A stretch of 64,000 nt of DNA from Halopseudomonas xinjiangensis. Its GTDB lineage: Bacteria; Pseudomonadota; Gammaproteobacteria; Pseudomonadales; Pseudomonadaceae. Location of the stretch: positions 1,302,001-1,366,000 of the forward strand of contig NZ_LT629736.1 in assembly GCF_900104945.1 (NCBI RefSeq), read 5' to 3'. Each line of letters opens with the position of its first letter. Positions within the stretch are counted from its first letter, which is position 1. A program made the translations under genes and the position numbers. The notes below the pieces were generated by a model. It saw only the letters and a program-made list of their open reading frames with translations. It searched no databases and was not told the DNA's origin. Positions 51,873 to 60,846 of this stretch are shown here, piece by piece.

Positions 51873-52745
51873 TCACACGCGTGATATCTGCGTTACCAGG
51901 GTGTGACTCTCGCCAGGCGCCAGAACCCGATGGTCAGGTCCTGCATTTGCCGCCTCGATGCAGACCATCGTCTTGTAACCGTCCGCTGGGAATTGTCCAA
52001 GCCGCTGGCTTTTATCGGTCCATGGATTCCAGATCACGACCGACTCACTGCCTTCCCGCGTGACGACGAGATAATGCTGGCTGCTGTCATCCAGTTGAAT
52101 GGCAGACGCATGGCCGTGGTAAATGCGATCCACCTCGCCGGAAAACGTGACCGGACCCTGCTGGCGGTGGTGATCCACACCGGTCAGCTGATCAAAGAAT
52201 TCGGCACCTTCGAGCCCCCATAGCCGAGTCTCATGGATGTCGCGCACAGGTAGATAACTATGCAGTGCCTGGCTAAGAACTTGAGCTCGCCCACCGCTAT
52301 TCGTCGTCCGCAAGGCGATACTCAAGCTGCTGCCCAGTTCGAACTCCACCTGCAGCTGCCAGTCATCATCCGGCAGATGGTGTTTGATAATCCCTCTTGG
52401 CAACTCGAGCGAGAGCCGAATCATGTCACCGGTATCCACAGCGCCAGTGAGCCTCCAGTCGCTGGTTCGCGCGATGCCATGGCTTGGTCCTGGACGTTCG
52501 TTGCCGAAATATGGCCAGCAGATGGGTATACCGCCACGTATTGGCCTATCGGGGCGCGCATCATTTTCGGGGCTCATCCAGAGTAGATCCCCCTGCCCCG
52601 TCGGTACGCAAGATGTGATATGTGCGCCTTGCAAGGCTATCCGAGCCTTGACGCGAGGATGTGAAATGTCGAGGAATGCCCGACCATGCTCATTGCGAAC
52701 TAGCTGAATGTTTTCAGGGAGCGAAGCCGCTTCATCCATGAGCAT
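51873..52745 (-). CDS. D-hexose-6-phosphate mutarotase
   Basis: YeaD-type enzymes interconvert alpha and beta anomers of glucose-6-phosphate. The 290-residue protein has the galactose-mutarotase fold landmarks: GGIPICWPYFG and GPSHGIARTSDWRL with the conserved His, ALHSYLPVRDI with the second catalytic His, and VIWNPWTDKSQRLGQFPADGYKTMVCIEAAN containing the catalytic Glu. Start ATG 52745 has AAGGAG upstream. It is monocistronic. Confidence 0.92.
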   Translation of the reverse strand: MLMDEAASLPENIQLVRNEHGRAFLDISHPRVKARIALQGAHITSCVPTGQGDLLWMSPENDARPDRPIRGGIPICWPYFGNERPGPSHGIARTSDWRLTGAVDTGDMIRLSLELPRGIIKHHLPDDDWQLQVEFELGSSLSIALRTTNSGGRAQVLSQALHSYLPVRDIHETRLWGLEGAEFFDQLTGVDHHRQQGPVTFSGEVDRIYHGHASAIQLDDSSQHYLVVTREGSESVVIWNPWTDKSQRLGQFPADGYKTMVCIEAANAGPDHRVLAPGESHTLVTQISRV

Positions 52746-52806
52746 TCGGTACTCCTTCGAGTGCGATTGAAACGAGGCGCCCGACTGCGAGCACCCCGCT
52801 CTGGTA

Positions 52807-53229
52807 TCAGTGATAATGGCGGCAACAGTCGACGATCTGCTTGGCCATGTCAGCGTCTTTGCAATTATCTGCCATGTCGCTAAGGGACACCACGCCGACG
52901 AAGTCTTTGGAGTCCTGATTGTTCAGCACGATCATGCGCTGGACCTGCTCCTGTTCCATGTTCTGCAAGACGTTGATGACATCATCATCTTCAAAGCAAT
53001 AGCGCACATCGCTGGTCATTACCGAACCGACCGTGTCGTCCGGTGACTTGCCGTTAGCCAGCGCCCGGACTGCCAGATCGCGATCGGTGATCACGCCCAC
53101 CAGTTTTTCGCCCTCGGCTACCGGCGCGAAGCCGAGGTCATCGCGCTGCATGCGCATGGCCACTTCACGGATTGTCGTGTCAGTCGGAATGAATTCGGGG
53201 CGGGAAGTCATGAGATCTTTCACTTGCAT
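52807..53229 (-). CDS. Tandem CBS-domain protein
   Basis: This 140-residue protein consists of two CBS domains: residues 1-60 (VKDLMTSRPEFIPTDTTIREVAMRMQ, VGVITDRDLAVRAL) and 68-130 (VGSVMTSDVRYCFEDDDVINVLQNMEQEQVQRMIVLN, VGVVSLSDMAD). Stand-alone pairs bind adenine nucleotides and act as energy sensors. It ends in a Cys-Cys-Arg-His-Tyr-His tail that might bind metal. Strong ribosome site GAGGAG. The dodecin gene lies 153 bp upstream on the same strand. Confidence 0.9.
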   Translation of the reverse strand: MQVKDLMTSRPEFIPTDTTIREVAMRMQRDDLGFAPVAEGEKLVGVITDRDLAVRALANGKSPDDTVGSVMTSDVRYCFEDDDVINVLQNMEQEQVQRMIVLNNQDSKDFVGVVSLSDMADNCKDADMAKQIVDCCRHYH

Positions 53230-53382
53230 GATGAGGCTCCTCTGGGTGTGAAATAGCGAAGTTGCACTTCAGAACCTAGTCTCTGCCAAACAACATGCAA
53301 GCGAAGCGGACTCTCTGGAACGGGGCTTTCAGAGGTATGGAGGTCGCAGACGGCATACGGGAGCCGCCTGCGACCTGCCGGA

Positions 53383-53598
53383 TCAAGCGTCGGAGCCGAT
53401 ACGGAACCCTACCTTCAGAACCACCTGAAAGTGCGCCACCTGACCATCGGTCACATGGCCACGGGTCTCTGCCACTTCGAACCACTCGACATTTTTCACG
53501 GTCTGGCTGCATTTGGCGATGGCCGTTCGGATCGCATCGTCGATGCTGGTCGTGGACGAGCCGACGATTTCGATTTTCTTGTACACATGGTCTGACAT
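53383..53598 (-). CDS. Dodecin flavoprotein
   Basis: Dodecin is a small dodecameric flavin-binding (or CoA-binding) storage protein. The 71-residue sequence matches the family end to end: VYKKIEIVGSSTTSIDDAIRTAIAKCSQTVKNVEWFEVAETRGHVTDGQVAHFQVVLKVGFR, including the Trp that stacks on the flavin. GGAGAG precedes the ATG. It is monocistronic or weakly linked to the CBS gene. Confidence 0.94.
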   Translation of the reverse strand: MSDHVYKKIEIVGSSTTSIDDAIRTAIAKCSQTVKNVEWFEVAETRGHVTDGQVAHFQVVLKVGFRIGSDA

Positions 53599-53669
53599 AA
53601 CACTCTCCGTTTGCGTCGTTTGCCTGCAACTAAGGCAGACGTCGCAACAGATAGTTCAAGCCGGTAAGC

Positions 53670-53828
53670 TTAGCTCGCTGTCCCTTGCTGCCTTGTCGGC
53701 TTCGAGTGGGTCGCCTGCTCGTTCCGGCACGAAGCTCTGGTATCCAGGCTGCCGGGGGCACGCAGTACCTGCCAGGTTCGGCAAATCGCCTCGCTGGAGC
53801 CTGCCATCTGGGTTACTGGTCGACGCAT
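53670..53828 (-). CDS. Possible 52-aa hypothetical protein
   Basis: A 52-codon frame starts at an ATG with a good ribosome site (AGAGGTG, six bases upstream) and encodes MRRPVTQMAGSSEAICRTW..., basic and without hydrophobic segments. I do not recognise it, and a second overlapping open frame exists on the same strand. It is listed only because of the ribosome site. Confidence 0.25.
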   Translation of the reverse strand: MRRPVTQMAGSSEAICRTWQVLRAPGSLDTRASCRNEQATHSKPTRQQGTAS

Positions 53829-53925
53829 GACGCACCTCTTCTTTGAGTGATGCAACGAGTATTGCCGCCCGGTCCGGTATTTGCAAACGCGAACGCTTCG
53901 TATTCAGATGAATCGCTCTCGCTTA

Positions 53926-53977
53926 TTGCAAAACGTTACAGCAGACCTATAATCCATCGAGAATAAATATCATTACC
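53926..53977 (+). promoter_or_regulatory. Imelysin operon promoter with Fur-like box
   Basis: TTGCAA (53926-53931) and a perfect TATAAT (53948-53953) are 16 bp apart. Immediately downstream, 53959-53977 (GAGAATAAATATCATTACC) matches the 19-bp Fur consensus GATAATGATAATCATTATC at 14 positions. Fur-Fe(II) would sit on the start of transcription, predicting iron repression of the operon. Confidence 0.75.
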
Positions 53978-53996
53978 AAAAAAAGGATGGCTCGAC

Positions 53997-55355
53997 ATGG
54001 TTGTTCGTTTCCCATTGAAATCGCTTGCTGTCGTGGTATCTGCCAGCTGGTTGCTAGTTGCTTGTGATCGCCCTGAAGACACCCCGCCCGAGCCGCAGGT
54101 CAGTCAGGTCGAGGCGGACGCTACCGTATCGGCAGATCCTGCTACGTCCGCTGAGTCTGGCGTGAACCGCGAAGCAGTCGTCGAAACGTACGCCGACATC
54201 GCCTACGCCACCTATCAGGACGCGTTGACCACAGCACAACGTCTCGACAAGGCGGTAGACGAGCTGATCGCCAATCCGAATCAGGAGACCCTGCAGGCAG
54301 CACGCGAGGCTTGGAAGCAGGCACGGGTGCCTTACCAGCAATCCGAAGTGTTTCGCTTCGGTAATCCAGTGGTCGACGAATGGGAAGGTCAATTGAATGC
54401 CTGGCCGCTCGATGAAGGCCTCATCGACTATGTCGCCAACGACGGTTACGAGCACGAGATGGGGAATGACGGCGCCAATGCCAACATCATCGCCAGCCAG
54501 GAAATCAATATCGGTGGTACCACCCACGACGTAAGCGAGTTAACACCTGAACTGCTCGCCGAACTCAACGAGGTCGGTGGCTCGGAGGCGAACGTGGCGA
54601 CCGGTTACCACGCGATCGAATTCCTGCTCTGGGGCCAGGACCGCAACGGTTTCGAGCGTGGGAATGGTGATAGACCGGCTACCGACTACGCCAAGGGCGA
54701 CGAATGCACCAACGGTAACTGTGATCGCCGGGCGGAATACATCGATGCGGCGACAGACTTGTTGGTGCAAGACCTGGAATGGATGGTGCAGCAATGGGCA
54801 CCTGGGAAGAACGAGAACTACCGTGCCGAACTGCTTGAACTGAAGCCGGAAGAAGCTCATCAGCGAATGCTGTTTGGCATGGGTTCGCTTTCATTGGGTG
54901 AGCTTGCCGGGGAACGCATGAAGGTCGCGCTGGAGGCCAACTCGTATGAGGACGAGCACGACTGTTTCAGCGATAACACCCATAACTCGCATTATTACAA
55001 CGGGCTGGGTATTCAGAACGTATACCTCGGACGTTATGAGCGGGTCGATGGCGAGGTCGTCGAAGGCGCCTCTCTGTCCGATCTGGTCGCCCAGACTGAT
55101 ACCGAACTGGACCATAAGCTGCGCTTAGAGTTGGAACAGTCGATGCAGGCGCTTGGCGAAATGAAGAAAGCGGCGGAAGCAGAATCAGAACCGATGCCGT
55201 TCGACATGATGATCGCTCCGGAGAATGAGCGCGGTCACGAGCTGATAAACAACGCCATCAACGCTCTGGTCGAGCAGACTGGTTCGATCGAAGCAGTGGC
55301 TGCGAAGGTTGGCGTGGAGTCGCTCGAACCTGACGACGCAGGTCACTCCTTCTAA
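53997..55355 (+). CDS. icmP: Imelysin-family iron-regulated lipoprotein (IcmP/IrpA-like)
   Basis: This 452-residue lipoprotein has a signal peptide with lipobox LVAC (Cys23), then the imelysin (peptidase M75/EfeO-like) fold, with the family motif GYHAIEFLLWGQD (GxHxxE) in the middle. P. aeruginosa IcmP, its likely counterpart, was described as an insulin-cleaving metalloproteinase; the wider family is now viewed as periplasmic iron-binding or uptake proteins. AGGATGG precedes the ATG. It heads a four-gene operon with a di-heme protein, a second imelysin and a DUF1513 protein, behind a Fur-like box. Confidence 0.9.
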   Translation: MVVRFPLKSLAVVVSASWLLVACDRPEDTPPEPQVSQVEADATVSADPATSAESGVNREAVVETYADIAYATYQDALTTAQRLDKAVDELIANPNQETLQAAREAWKQARVPYQQSEVFRFGNPVVDEWEGQLNAWPLDEGLIDYVANDGYEHEMGNDGANANIIASQEINIGGTTHDVSELTPELLAELNEVGGSEANVATGYHAIEFLLWGQDRNGFERGNGDRPATDYAKGDECTNGNCDRRAEYIDAATDLLVQDLEWMVQQWAPGKNENYRAELLELKPEEAHQRMLFGMGSLSLGELAGERMKVALEANSYEDEHDCFSDNTHNSHYYNGLGIQNVYLGRYERVDGEVVEGASLSDLVAQTDTELDHKLRLELEQSMQALGEMKKAAEAESEPMPFDMMIAPENERGHELINNAINALVEQTGSIEAVAAKVGVESLEPDDAGHSF

Positions 55356-55368
55356 GTACTGAAGATAA

Positions 55369-55404
55369 CACCGTCATGACCTGGGCCGCCCGGGCATGAC
55401 GGTG
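55369..55404. repeat. Intergenic hairpin within the imelysin operon
   Basis: CACCGTCATG (55369-55378) and CATGACGGTG (55395-55404) form a perfect 10-bp stem; the loop itself contains a GGGC/GCCC hairpin. There is no T run. It lies 14 bp past the icmP stop and may set differential mRNA stability between icmP and the downstream genes. Confidence 0.55.
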
Positions 55405-55486
55405 CTGCTTCAGATTGCCGCAGATCAATGTCGCACTCGGTAAACCGCGTACCATCTGACGGCCAACCTCGTAAATCGGTACGTCA

Positions 55487-56884
55487 ATGAAGAAACTTCA
55501 CCTGCTGTTCGGAGTGGCGGCGCTGAGTCTGGCCTGTGAGGCGATGTCCAGCCCGCCGACGCAGCAGTCGCCTAAATCCGGTGGCGATGGGAGCATAGGG
55601 CTGGCTAATCAGAACGCCTATTCCCTCCCCCAGGCTAATCTGCCGATGACCAAGCGGCTGGATTTCAGCGTGGGCAACAGTTTTTTCCGCAATCCCTGGG
55701 TCGTCGCACCGGCCAGCACCGATGCACGGGACGGACTGGGCCCATTGTTCAACACCAATTCATGCCAGGGCTGCCACATCAAGGATGGCCGTGGAAATCC
55801 GCCTGGCGAAACTCTGAGTTCGGTCTCTCTGTTCCTGCGCTTGGCTATACCGCCGCGTGGTGAAAAAGATCGGGAATTGCTCGAACGCCATGGTTTCGTA
55901 CCGGAACCCGTATACGGCAGTCAGCTACAAACCGCCGCCATTCCCGGTTCGAAAGCTGAAGCCGAGTTGGTCGTGGAATGGGAGCGCTTCGAGGAAGAAC
56001 TGGCCGACGGTTCTCTCGTTGCCATGCGCAGGCCGATATACCGGATCGAGAACCCCAACTATGGCCCGTTGGCCAATGATGTACAGATTTCGCCCAGGGT
56101 GGCTCCGCCGATGATCGGGCTTGGTCTGCTTGCAGCTATACCCGAGCAGGACCTGCTGACCAATGCGGATCCCGACGATAGCGATGGCAATGGGATTTCC
56201 GGACGGACCAATAAAGTATGGGACCGCGCCTCGGAACAAACCGTCCTGGGACGCTTCGGCTGGAAGGCAGGCGAACCGAATATCATGCAGCAAAGTATGG
56301 GCGCCTTCGCCGGAGACATGGGCATCACCTCTGCGCTTGCGCCTTTCACCGACTGTACCCAGAGCCAGGGATGCGAACGCTTCCCCCATGGTGGCGAGTT
56401 CGAGGTCAGCGATGAAGTGGCAAACTTCGTCGCGTTCTATGCCAGTAGTCTTGCGGTGCCGATACGCCGCGACATGGACAAATCAGAAGTGAAAGCGGGC
56501 GCCGCCGCCTTCAACGAGGCCGGTTGCGCCGCCTGCCACACGCCCCGTCACGTCACCGGTGTAGTCGCCGACCGACCCGACCTGTCCCTGCAGGAAATCT
56601 GGCCATACACCGACTTGTTGCTTCATGACATGGGGCCAGGATTGGCTGATGGTCGTGGCGAGTTTCTGGCCGATGGAAACGAATGGCGTACTCCGCCGCT
56701 CTGGGGCCTTGGACTCGCCACGACGGTGAATCCTGCCGCCGGATACCTTCATGACGGACGCGCCGAAACGCTTGAGCAAGCCATCCTCTGGCACGACGGA
56801 GAAGCGCGTCCGGCAGCCGATGCTTACCGCGAGCTTGATGCAACCAAGCGCAACGCGATGTTGCAGTTTCTCAACTCTCTGTAA
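55487..56884 (+). CDS. Di-heme oxidoreductase-like (DUF1111) lipoprotein
   Basis: This 465-residue exported protein has two c-type heme motifs, CQGCH (93-97) and CAACH (near residue 350), in the DUF1111 'thiol oxidoreductase' layout related to MauG/di-heme peroxidases. Residues 1-17 form a signal with possible lipobox LSLAC. It sits between two imelysin genes. In such operons it may change iron redox state during transfer (inference). The next gene starts 10 bp after its stop. Confidence 0.88.
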   Translation: MKKLHLLFGVAALSLACEAMSSPPTQQSPKSGGDGSIGLANQNAYSLPQANLPMTKRLDFSVGNSFFRNPWVVAPASTDARDGLGPLFNTNSCQGCHIKDGRGNPPGETLSSVSLFLRLAIPPRGEKDRELLERHGFVPEPVYGSQLQTAAIPGSKAEAELVVEWERFEEELADGSLVAMRRPIYRIENPNYGPLANDVQISPRVAPPMIGLGLLAAIPEQDLLTNADPDDSDGNGISGRTNKVWDRASEQTVLGRFGWKAGEPNIMQQSMGAFAGDMGITSALAPFTDCTQSQGCERFPHGGEFEVSDEVANFVAFYASSLAVPIRRDMDKSEVKAGAAAFNEAGCAACHTPRHVTGVVADRPDLSLQEIWPYTDLLLHDMGPGLADGRGEFLADGNEWRTPPLWGLGLATTVNPAAGYLHDGRAETLEQAILWHDGEARPAADAYRELDATKRNAMLQFLNSL

Positions 56885-56894
56885 GGAGCTTGCC

Positions 56895-57944
56895 GTGTTC
56901 TCCGGTTCGAAAATCCCCCGCCTCGGCTTGTTGTGCCTCGGGCTGATCGGCTGCTGCGTCAGCCCCTTTGCCTTCGCAGACGCAGGCGCCCTTGAACGCT
57001 GGCACGACGAGATCGGCAGCGGTTATGCAGACCTGAGCGCATCCAGTGCTTCGTTGGCCCAGGCTGCTCATAGCTACTGCGAGCAAGACACTTCCACTGC
57101 CCTCACTCGGGATTCACTGGAGCAAGCCTGGCGAGACGCCTTCCTGGCCTGGCAGCGTGTTCGCTTCGTCGAGTTCGGTCCCATTCAGCAGGACAGCTTG
57201 ACCTGGCAGTTTCAGTTCTGGCCGGATCCGAAGAATCTGGTGGGCAAAAAGGCCCGCGGTTGGCTTGCGAGCGAGAGAGAGATCACCGGCGAATCGATAG
57301 GCTCGGACAGCGTAGCAGTGAAGGGCTTTCCGGCTATCGAATACTTGCTCTTCGATGAGCAACAACAGCAGCGCGAAGATGCGCTTCCCACCGATCGAGC
57401 CTGCAGCTTGTTGACGACTGTCACGCAGCGGATCGAGGCCAACGCGCGACGCCTGACTTCCGACTGGCAACAGTTTCGTCCCCATTATGTCGAGCAACCA
57501 GCCTATGCCGACGACACCGTGCTGGCGGCCATGCATGCACTGGAACAGATGAAGGACCGGCGCCTGGGTGCGCCGATTGGTGCCGGAGGCAAGGGTCGCA
57601 AGAATCCGTATCTTGCCGATGCCTGGCGAAGTGGGCAGTCCCTGGCCGCCGTACGCGCCTCGCTCACCGGCTTGCGCGATCTTTTCCTGCCTGGCCTGGC
57701 GCTGCGCCTGCAGGGAGAAGAGCGTCAGGCGCTGTACAAGCGCTTTTCACAACAGCTCGATGGCACGTTGGAGCGACTCGATCGGCTCCCGCCCGACATG
57801 CGCTCGCTCCTGGAAGACGACGCAGGCTATCGTCAGCTTCAACTGTTGTTTCTCGACGTTGAGCGACTGACCACTCAGCTGTCTACCTCGATCGCGCCTG
57901 AGTTGGGCGTGGTGAAAGGCTTCAATTCCAGCGATGGTGATTGA
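56895..57944 (+). CDS. Second imelysin-family protein
   Basis: This 349-residue exported imelysin-type protein has a signal peptide (about 1-27, cleaved near AFA). The conserved start of the fold is LEQAWRDAFLAWQRVRFVEFGPI, and the GxHxxE-equivalent motif reads KGFPAIEYLLFDEQ, in which Pro replaces the usual His. The start is GTG at 56895, with AAGGAG six bases upstream; no ATG fits. It is shorter and more diverged than the first imelysin. The DUF1513 gene begins at its stop. Confidence 0.88.
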   Translation: MFSGSKIPRLGLLCLGLIGCCVSPFAFADAGALERWHDEIGSGYADLSASSASLAQAAHSYCEQDTSTALTRDSLEQAWRDAFLAWQRVRFVEFGPIQQDSLTWQFQFWPDPKNLVGKKARGWLASEREITGESIGSDSVAVKGFPAIEYLLFDEQQQQREDALPTDRACSLLTTVTQRIEANARRLTSDWQQFRPHYVEQPAYADDTVLAAMHALEQMKDRRLGAPIGAGGKGRKNPYLADAWRSGQSLAAVRASLTGLRDLFLPGLALRLQGEERQALYKRFSQQLDGTLERLDRLPPDMRSLLEDDAGYRQLQLLFLDVERLTTQLSTSIAPELGVVKGFNSSDGD

Positions 57945-57945
57945 G

Positions 57946-59055
57946 ATGACGACGCGACGAGACGTCCTCTGCGCCCTGCTAAGCGGTATCGCTTTGAGTG
58001 CCCTCCCCTGGTCCATTCGTCAGGCCCGTGCCGCTACCCCGGTCGGCCGCATTCTTAGTGCCGTGGACGATACATCAGGACGGCATTTTATTCACTTGGG
58101 CCACGGTGCCGACGCAACCGGGGTCGATTTTCCCGTCACTCAGCGCTGTCATGGTGGCTGTCAGCGGCCCGGGTCTGGCGAGGCGGTCATTTTCGACCGT
58201 CGGCCGGGTCGATTTTTTCATGTGCTCGATATAGCGAACGGCCAAGTGCGCGCACATATCGAGGCCGCGACCGACTATCATTTCTTCGGCCATGGGGCAT
58301 TCAGCCCGGATGGCGGGCTACTTTACGCGACGGCGAATCACATCCCCAGCGGAGAAGGCCAGATATGCGTGTATGACGCACGGTCCGGCTACGGTCTGAT
58401 CGATGTCTACCCGGTCGGCGGAATCGATCCGCATGAGATCCGACTGATGCCGGACGGCTCCAGCCTGGTCATCGCCATGGGCGGTATCCTCACGCACCCG
58501 GACTACGAACGCATCAAGCTCAATCTTGATACGATGCAGCCGGCGGTAGTCTTGATGGACCGGCTGAGCGGCAAGATCCTGCAGCGCCACACACCTTCGA
58601 ATCATCAGCTCAGCGCGCACCACCTGGACGTCGATTCGCGCGGTATGGTGGTGGTCGGCTATCAGTACGAAGGACCCGAGTGGGATACACCTCCTCTGAT
58701 CGGGGTGCTCGACAGCAAGCAACAGACTTACCGGGAAATTACCTTTGAAGACGGGGTCCAGCGGCAGCTGCGTAACTACGTCGCCAGTGTGGCCCTGGAT
58801 TCTTCCAGTGGTCTCGCTGCAATCACCGCTCCGCGCGGCAACCTTGTAGCCGTATTCGACTACAGCAGCGGAACCTTGCAGAGACTGGTCGCGGTACCGG
58901 ATGTGGCCGGTGTGCTCGTCGACGGCGAGACATTCGTCGTTTCGTCGGGACGTGGGGGGCTGTACCGGGTAGATCCGCAGCGGGACGAGGCGGTACTCCT
59001 CGGTTCACAGGATCAGCGCTGGGACAATCACCTGACGCGCATAGGGCTCGCTTGA
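57946..59055 (+). CDS. DUF1513 protein with Tat signal
   Basis: This 369-residue protein starts with a twin-arginine signal (MTTRRDVLCALLSGIALSAL), so it is exported folded, perhaps with a cofactor. The rest is repetitive and beta-rich (e.g. AFSPDGGLLYATANH, GIDPHEIRLMPDGSSLVIAMGG), which suggests a propeller. DUF1513 has no established function; it is consistently placed with imelysin genes. The start at 57946 gives the cleanest Tat signal; ATG 57934 overlaps the upstream gene and adds four residues. Confidence 0.85.
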   Translation: MTTRRDVLCALLSGIALSALPWSIRQARAATPVGRILSAVDDTSGRHFIHLGHGADATGVDFPVTQRCHGGCQRPGSGEAVIFDRRPGRFFHVLDIANGQVRAHIEAATDYHFFGHGAFSPDGGLLYATANHIPSGEGQICVYDARSGYGLIDVYPVGGIDPHEIRLMPDGSSLVIAMGGILTHPDYERIKLNLDTMQPAVVLMDRLSGKILQRHTPSNHQLSAHHLDVDSRGMVVVGYQYEGPEWDTPPLIGVLDSKQQTYREITFEDGVQRQLRNYVASVALDSSSGLAAITAPRGNLVAVFDYSSGTLQRLVAVPDVAGVLVDGETFVVSSGRGGLYRVDPQRDEAVLLGSQDQRWDNHLTRIGLA

Positions 59056-59073
59056 GCCCCTCGCCGACCAGAT

Positions 59074-59406
59074 CTAGCGGCTGGCGACCATCTTTTCGAT
59101 GCAGCCGCGGGAGTCGTCCGGCACGCGAGTAAACTGCAGGCCTGTCCAGAACTGTCCGCCGCCGATGCTTTCGCGGTTCCACAAACTTTCCGCATCCAGG
59201 CAGAATTCGGTTATGCCATTCAGGGTCATCGGAAGATTGATCTGCAAAGCGTATGACTTGAACATCTCGATCGGCTTGTCGCTTAACAACATCAACCCTT
59301 CAATGTGCAGATCGACTACTCGGCCCAGTAATGTACCGGTGTCGAGGTCGTATACTTCGAGGCTGCTGCTCACGCTGTGACGCTCCAGTTTTCGTCTTTC
59401 GTTCAT
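59074..59406 (-). CDS. PilZ-domain protein
   Basis: This 110-residue single PilZ domain probably binds cyclic di-GMP. It has the N-terminal RxxxR-type motif in ERRKLERHSV and the D/N-x-S/x-x-x-G-like DLHIEGLML. The second motif has His-Ile where Ser is usual, which may weaken binding. No partner is adjacent. It is monocistronic and convergent with the DUF1513 gene. Confidence 0.82.
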   Translation of the reverse strand: MNERRKLERHSVSSSLEVYDLDTGTLLGRVVDLHIEGLMLLSDKPIEMFKSYALQINLPMTLNGITEFCLDAESLWNRESIGGGQFWTGLQFTRVPDDSRGCIEKMVASR

Positions 59407-59717
59407 GTCTCACTCGCCGACTTGGGATGCGTCCCTGACTCAACAACCTGCCATTCCCTCGCGCTACAGTGTGCGGTATTTGAATGCTGGCGAACAGCCA
59501 TGACGCAGCAGTTTTGAGTTAACCGCCTCACACTTCTCCAACCCACGTGCCAATCCCAGCGCGATTTCGTGTCGACTGCGTACACAGACCTATCACAAGC
59601 GATTTGATTCGACGTGAATAGAGGGTTTATTTCAAAATCAAGACGTGGTTCAAACATTGCTGTTGCTGTCCGATAGCGCAGGGTAAGCTTCGTTCATCGC
59701 CATCAACGGAGTTTCCG
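59407..59717. other. 311-bp intergenic region
   Basis: No gene or clear signal is visible. It should carry promoters for the divergent PilZ and PCu(A)C genes. No copper-responsive box was identified by eye. Confidence 0.4.
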
Positions 59718-60179
59718 ATGACCCGCCTGACACTAGTTCTTGCCCTCCTCCTCTCCAGTACCGGTAGCGTGATGGCAGGGCAAAGCCAGCTTGACGACCT
59801 GCACATATCCCGCGCCTGGTCCCGTGCGCTCCCACCGGTTGCGCCAACCGGTGCGGCATATATGAGCATTGAAAACCGCGGAGGCCAGGCCGCCCGGCTT
59901 GTCGGCGTGAGCACGCCGATCGCCGAACGTGCGGAGGTACATCAACACACACACACCGAAGGTGTCATGCGCATGCAGCGTGTCGATGACGTAGTCATCG
60001 AACCCGGTCAGCAAGTGGATTTCGCACCGGGCGGTTACCACATCATGCTGTTCAATCTGAACGAGCCGCTGGCCGCTGGCGCGAGTTACCCCCTTACGCT
60101 GCGCTTCGAGCAGGCCGGAGACGTAGAGGTGCAGATCGACGTTCAGGACGATGCGCCGCAAGCCGGGCACCATCACTGA
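59718..60179 (+). CDS. PCu(A)C periplasmic copper chaperone
   Basis: PCu(A)C proteins carry Cu(I) in the periplasm, chiefly to cytochrome oxidase. The 153-residue precursor has a signal peptide (about 1-20, AMA-like site at VMAG) and the copper motif H-M-x10-M-x21-H-x-M, seen in EVHQHTHTEGVMRM and GGYHIMLFNL. The C-terminus ends in a His-rich tail (GHHH). GGAG precedes the ATG. It converges on the TRIC-like gene with abutting stop codons (TGATCA). Confidence 0.9.
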   Translation: MTRLTLVLALLLSSTGSVMAGQSQLDDLHISRAWSRALPPVAPTGAAYMSIENRGGQAARLVGVSTPIAERAEVHQHTHTEGVMRMQRVDDVVIEPGQQVDFAPGGYHIMLFNLNEPLAAGASYPLTLRFEQAGDVEVQIDVQDDAPQAGHHH

Positions 60180-60809
60180 TCAGTCGTGGCGGTCCCGGTC
60201 AAGCAAGTGGAAGCGCGGCAGTTGCAAATGCCAGCGAATGGCCGCCAGACGGATTCCGAGCACTGCCAGCATGGAGATAGTCACATCCACGCCTGGGGGA
60301 GTCGGGAGTGCATGCAATACGATATACACCAGCGACCCCGCGATGCACGCAGTGGCGTAGATTTCCTTGTGGAAGATGAGCGGGATCTCGTTGCAGATGA
60401 TGTCGCGCATGACCCCGCCGGCAACGCCCGTCATAAGACCCATGATCACAGCGGCGCTAACCGGGACGTCCTGCTGCATGGCCACCTGGGTGCCAATAAC
60501 GGTAAAGACCGCCAGCCCGAAGGCATCGGCCACCAGTAAACCCAACTCGGGTATTGGGCGGGTGAAACGTACCCAGGCGATCGTGCCCAGCGCAGCCAGC
60601 ACCGCAACGACGATGTACCATTCATTGCGGATCCAGCTCACAGGGTGATTGTCCAGTATGGCGTCACGTAGCGTGCCGCCACCTAGTGCAGTGACCAGGG
60701 CAATCACCAGCACCCCGAACAGGTCCATGGATTTACGCCCGGCCATCAGGGCTCCGGTGATGGCAAAAACCGCCACACCGAACAAATCGAACGCGTAAAA
60801 CCAGGTCAT
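60180..60809 (-). CDS. TRIC/YadS-type (UPF0126) membrane channel protein
   Basis: This 209-residue protein has seven hydrophobic helices in two inverted repeats, each with the glycine-rich motif seen in bacterial TRIC homologues: ALGGGTLRDAILDNHP in the first and GVAGGVMRDIICNEIPLIF in the second. Bacterial TRICs form trimeric cation channels; physiological role is unclear. The ATG encoding MTWFYAFDLFG is preferred over an upstream TTG. The glutathione reductase gene lies upstream on the same strand (37 bp). Confidence 0.88.
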   Translation of the reverse strand: MTWFYAFDLFGVAVFAITGALMAGRKSMDLFGVLVIALVTALGGGTLRDAILDNHPVSWIRNEWYIVVAVLAALGTIAWVRFTRPIPELGLLVADAFGLAVFTVIGTQVAMQQDVPVSAAVIMGLMTGVAGGVMRDIICNEIPLIFHKEIYATACIAGSLVYIVLHALPTPPGVDVTISMLAVLGIRLAAIRWHLQLPRFHLLDRDRHD

Positions 60810-60846
60810 CCTTATACTCCGCCGCAAACAGGGCCGGCGCGGAGGC

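Larger units (their letters stand above)
53599..53996. other. 398-bp region between dodecin and the imelysin operon
   Basis: This stretch holds the promoter and Fur-like box of the imelysin operon at its right end and a possible 52-codon minus-strand gene (53670-53828), both described separately. Nothing else stands out. Confidence 0.5.
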
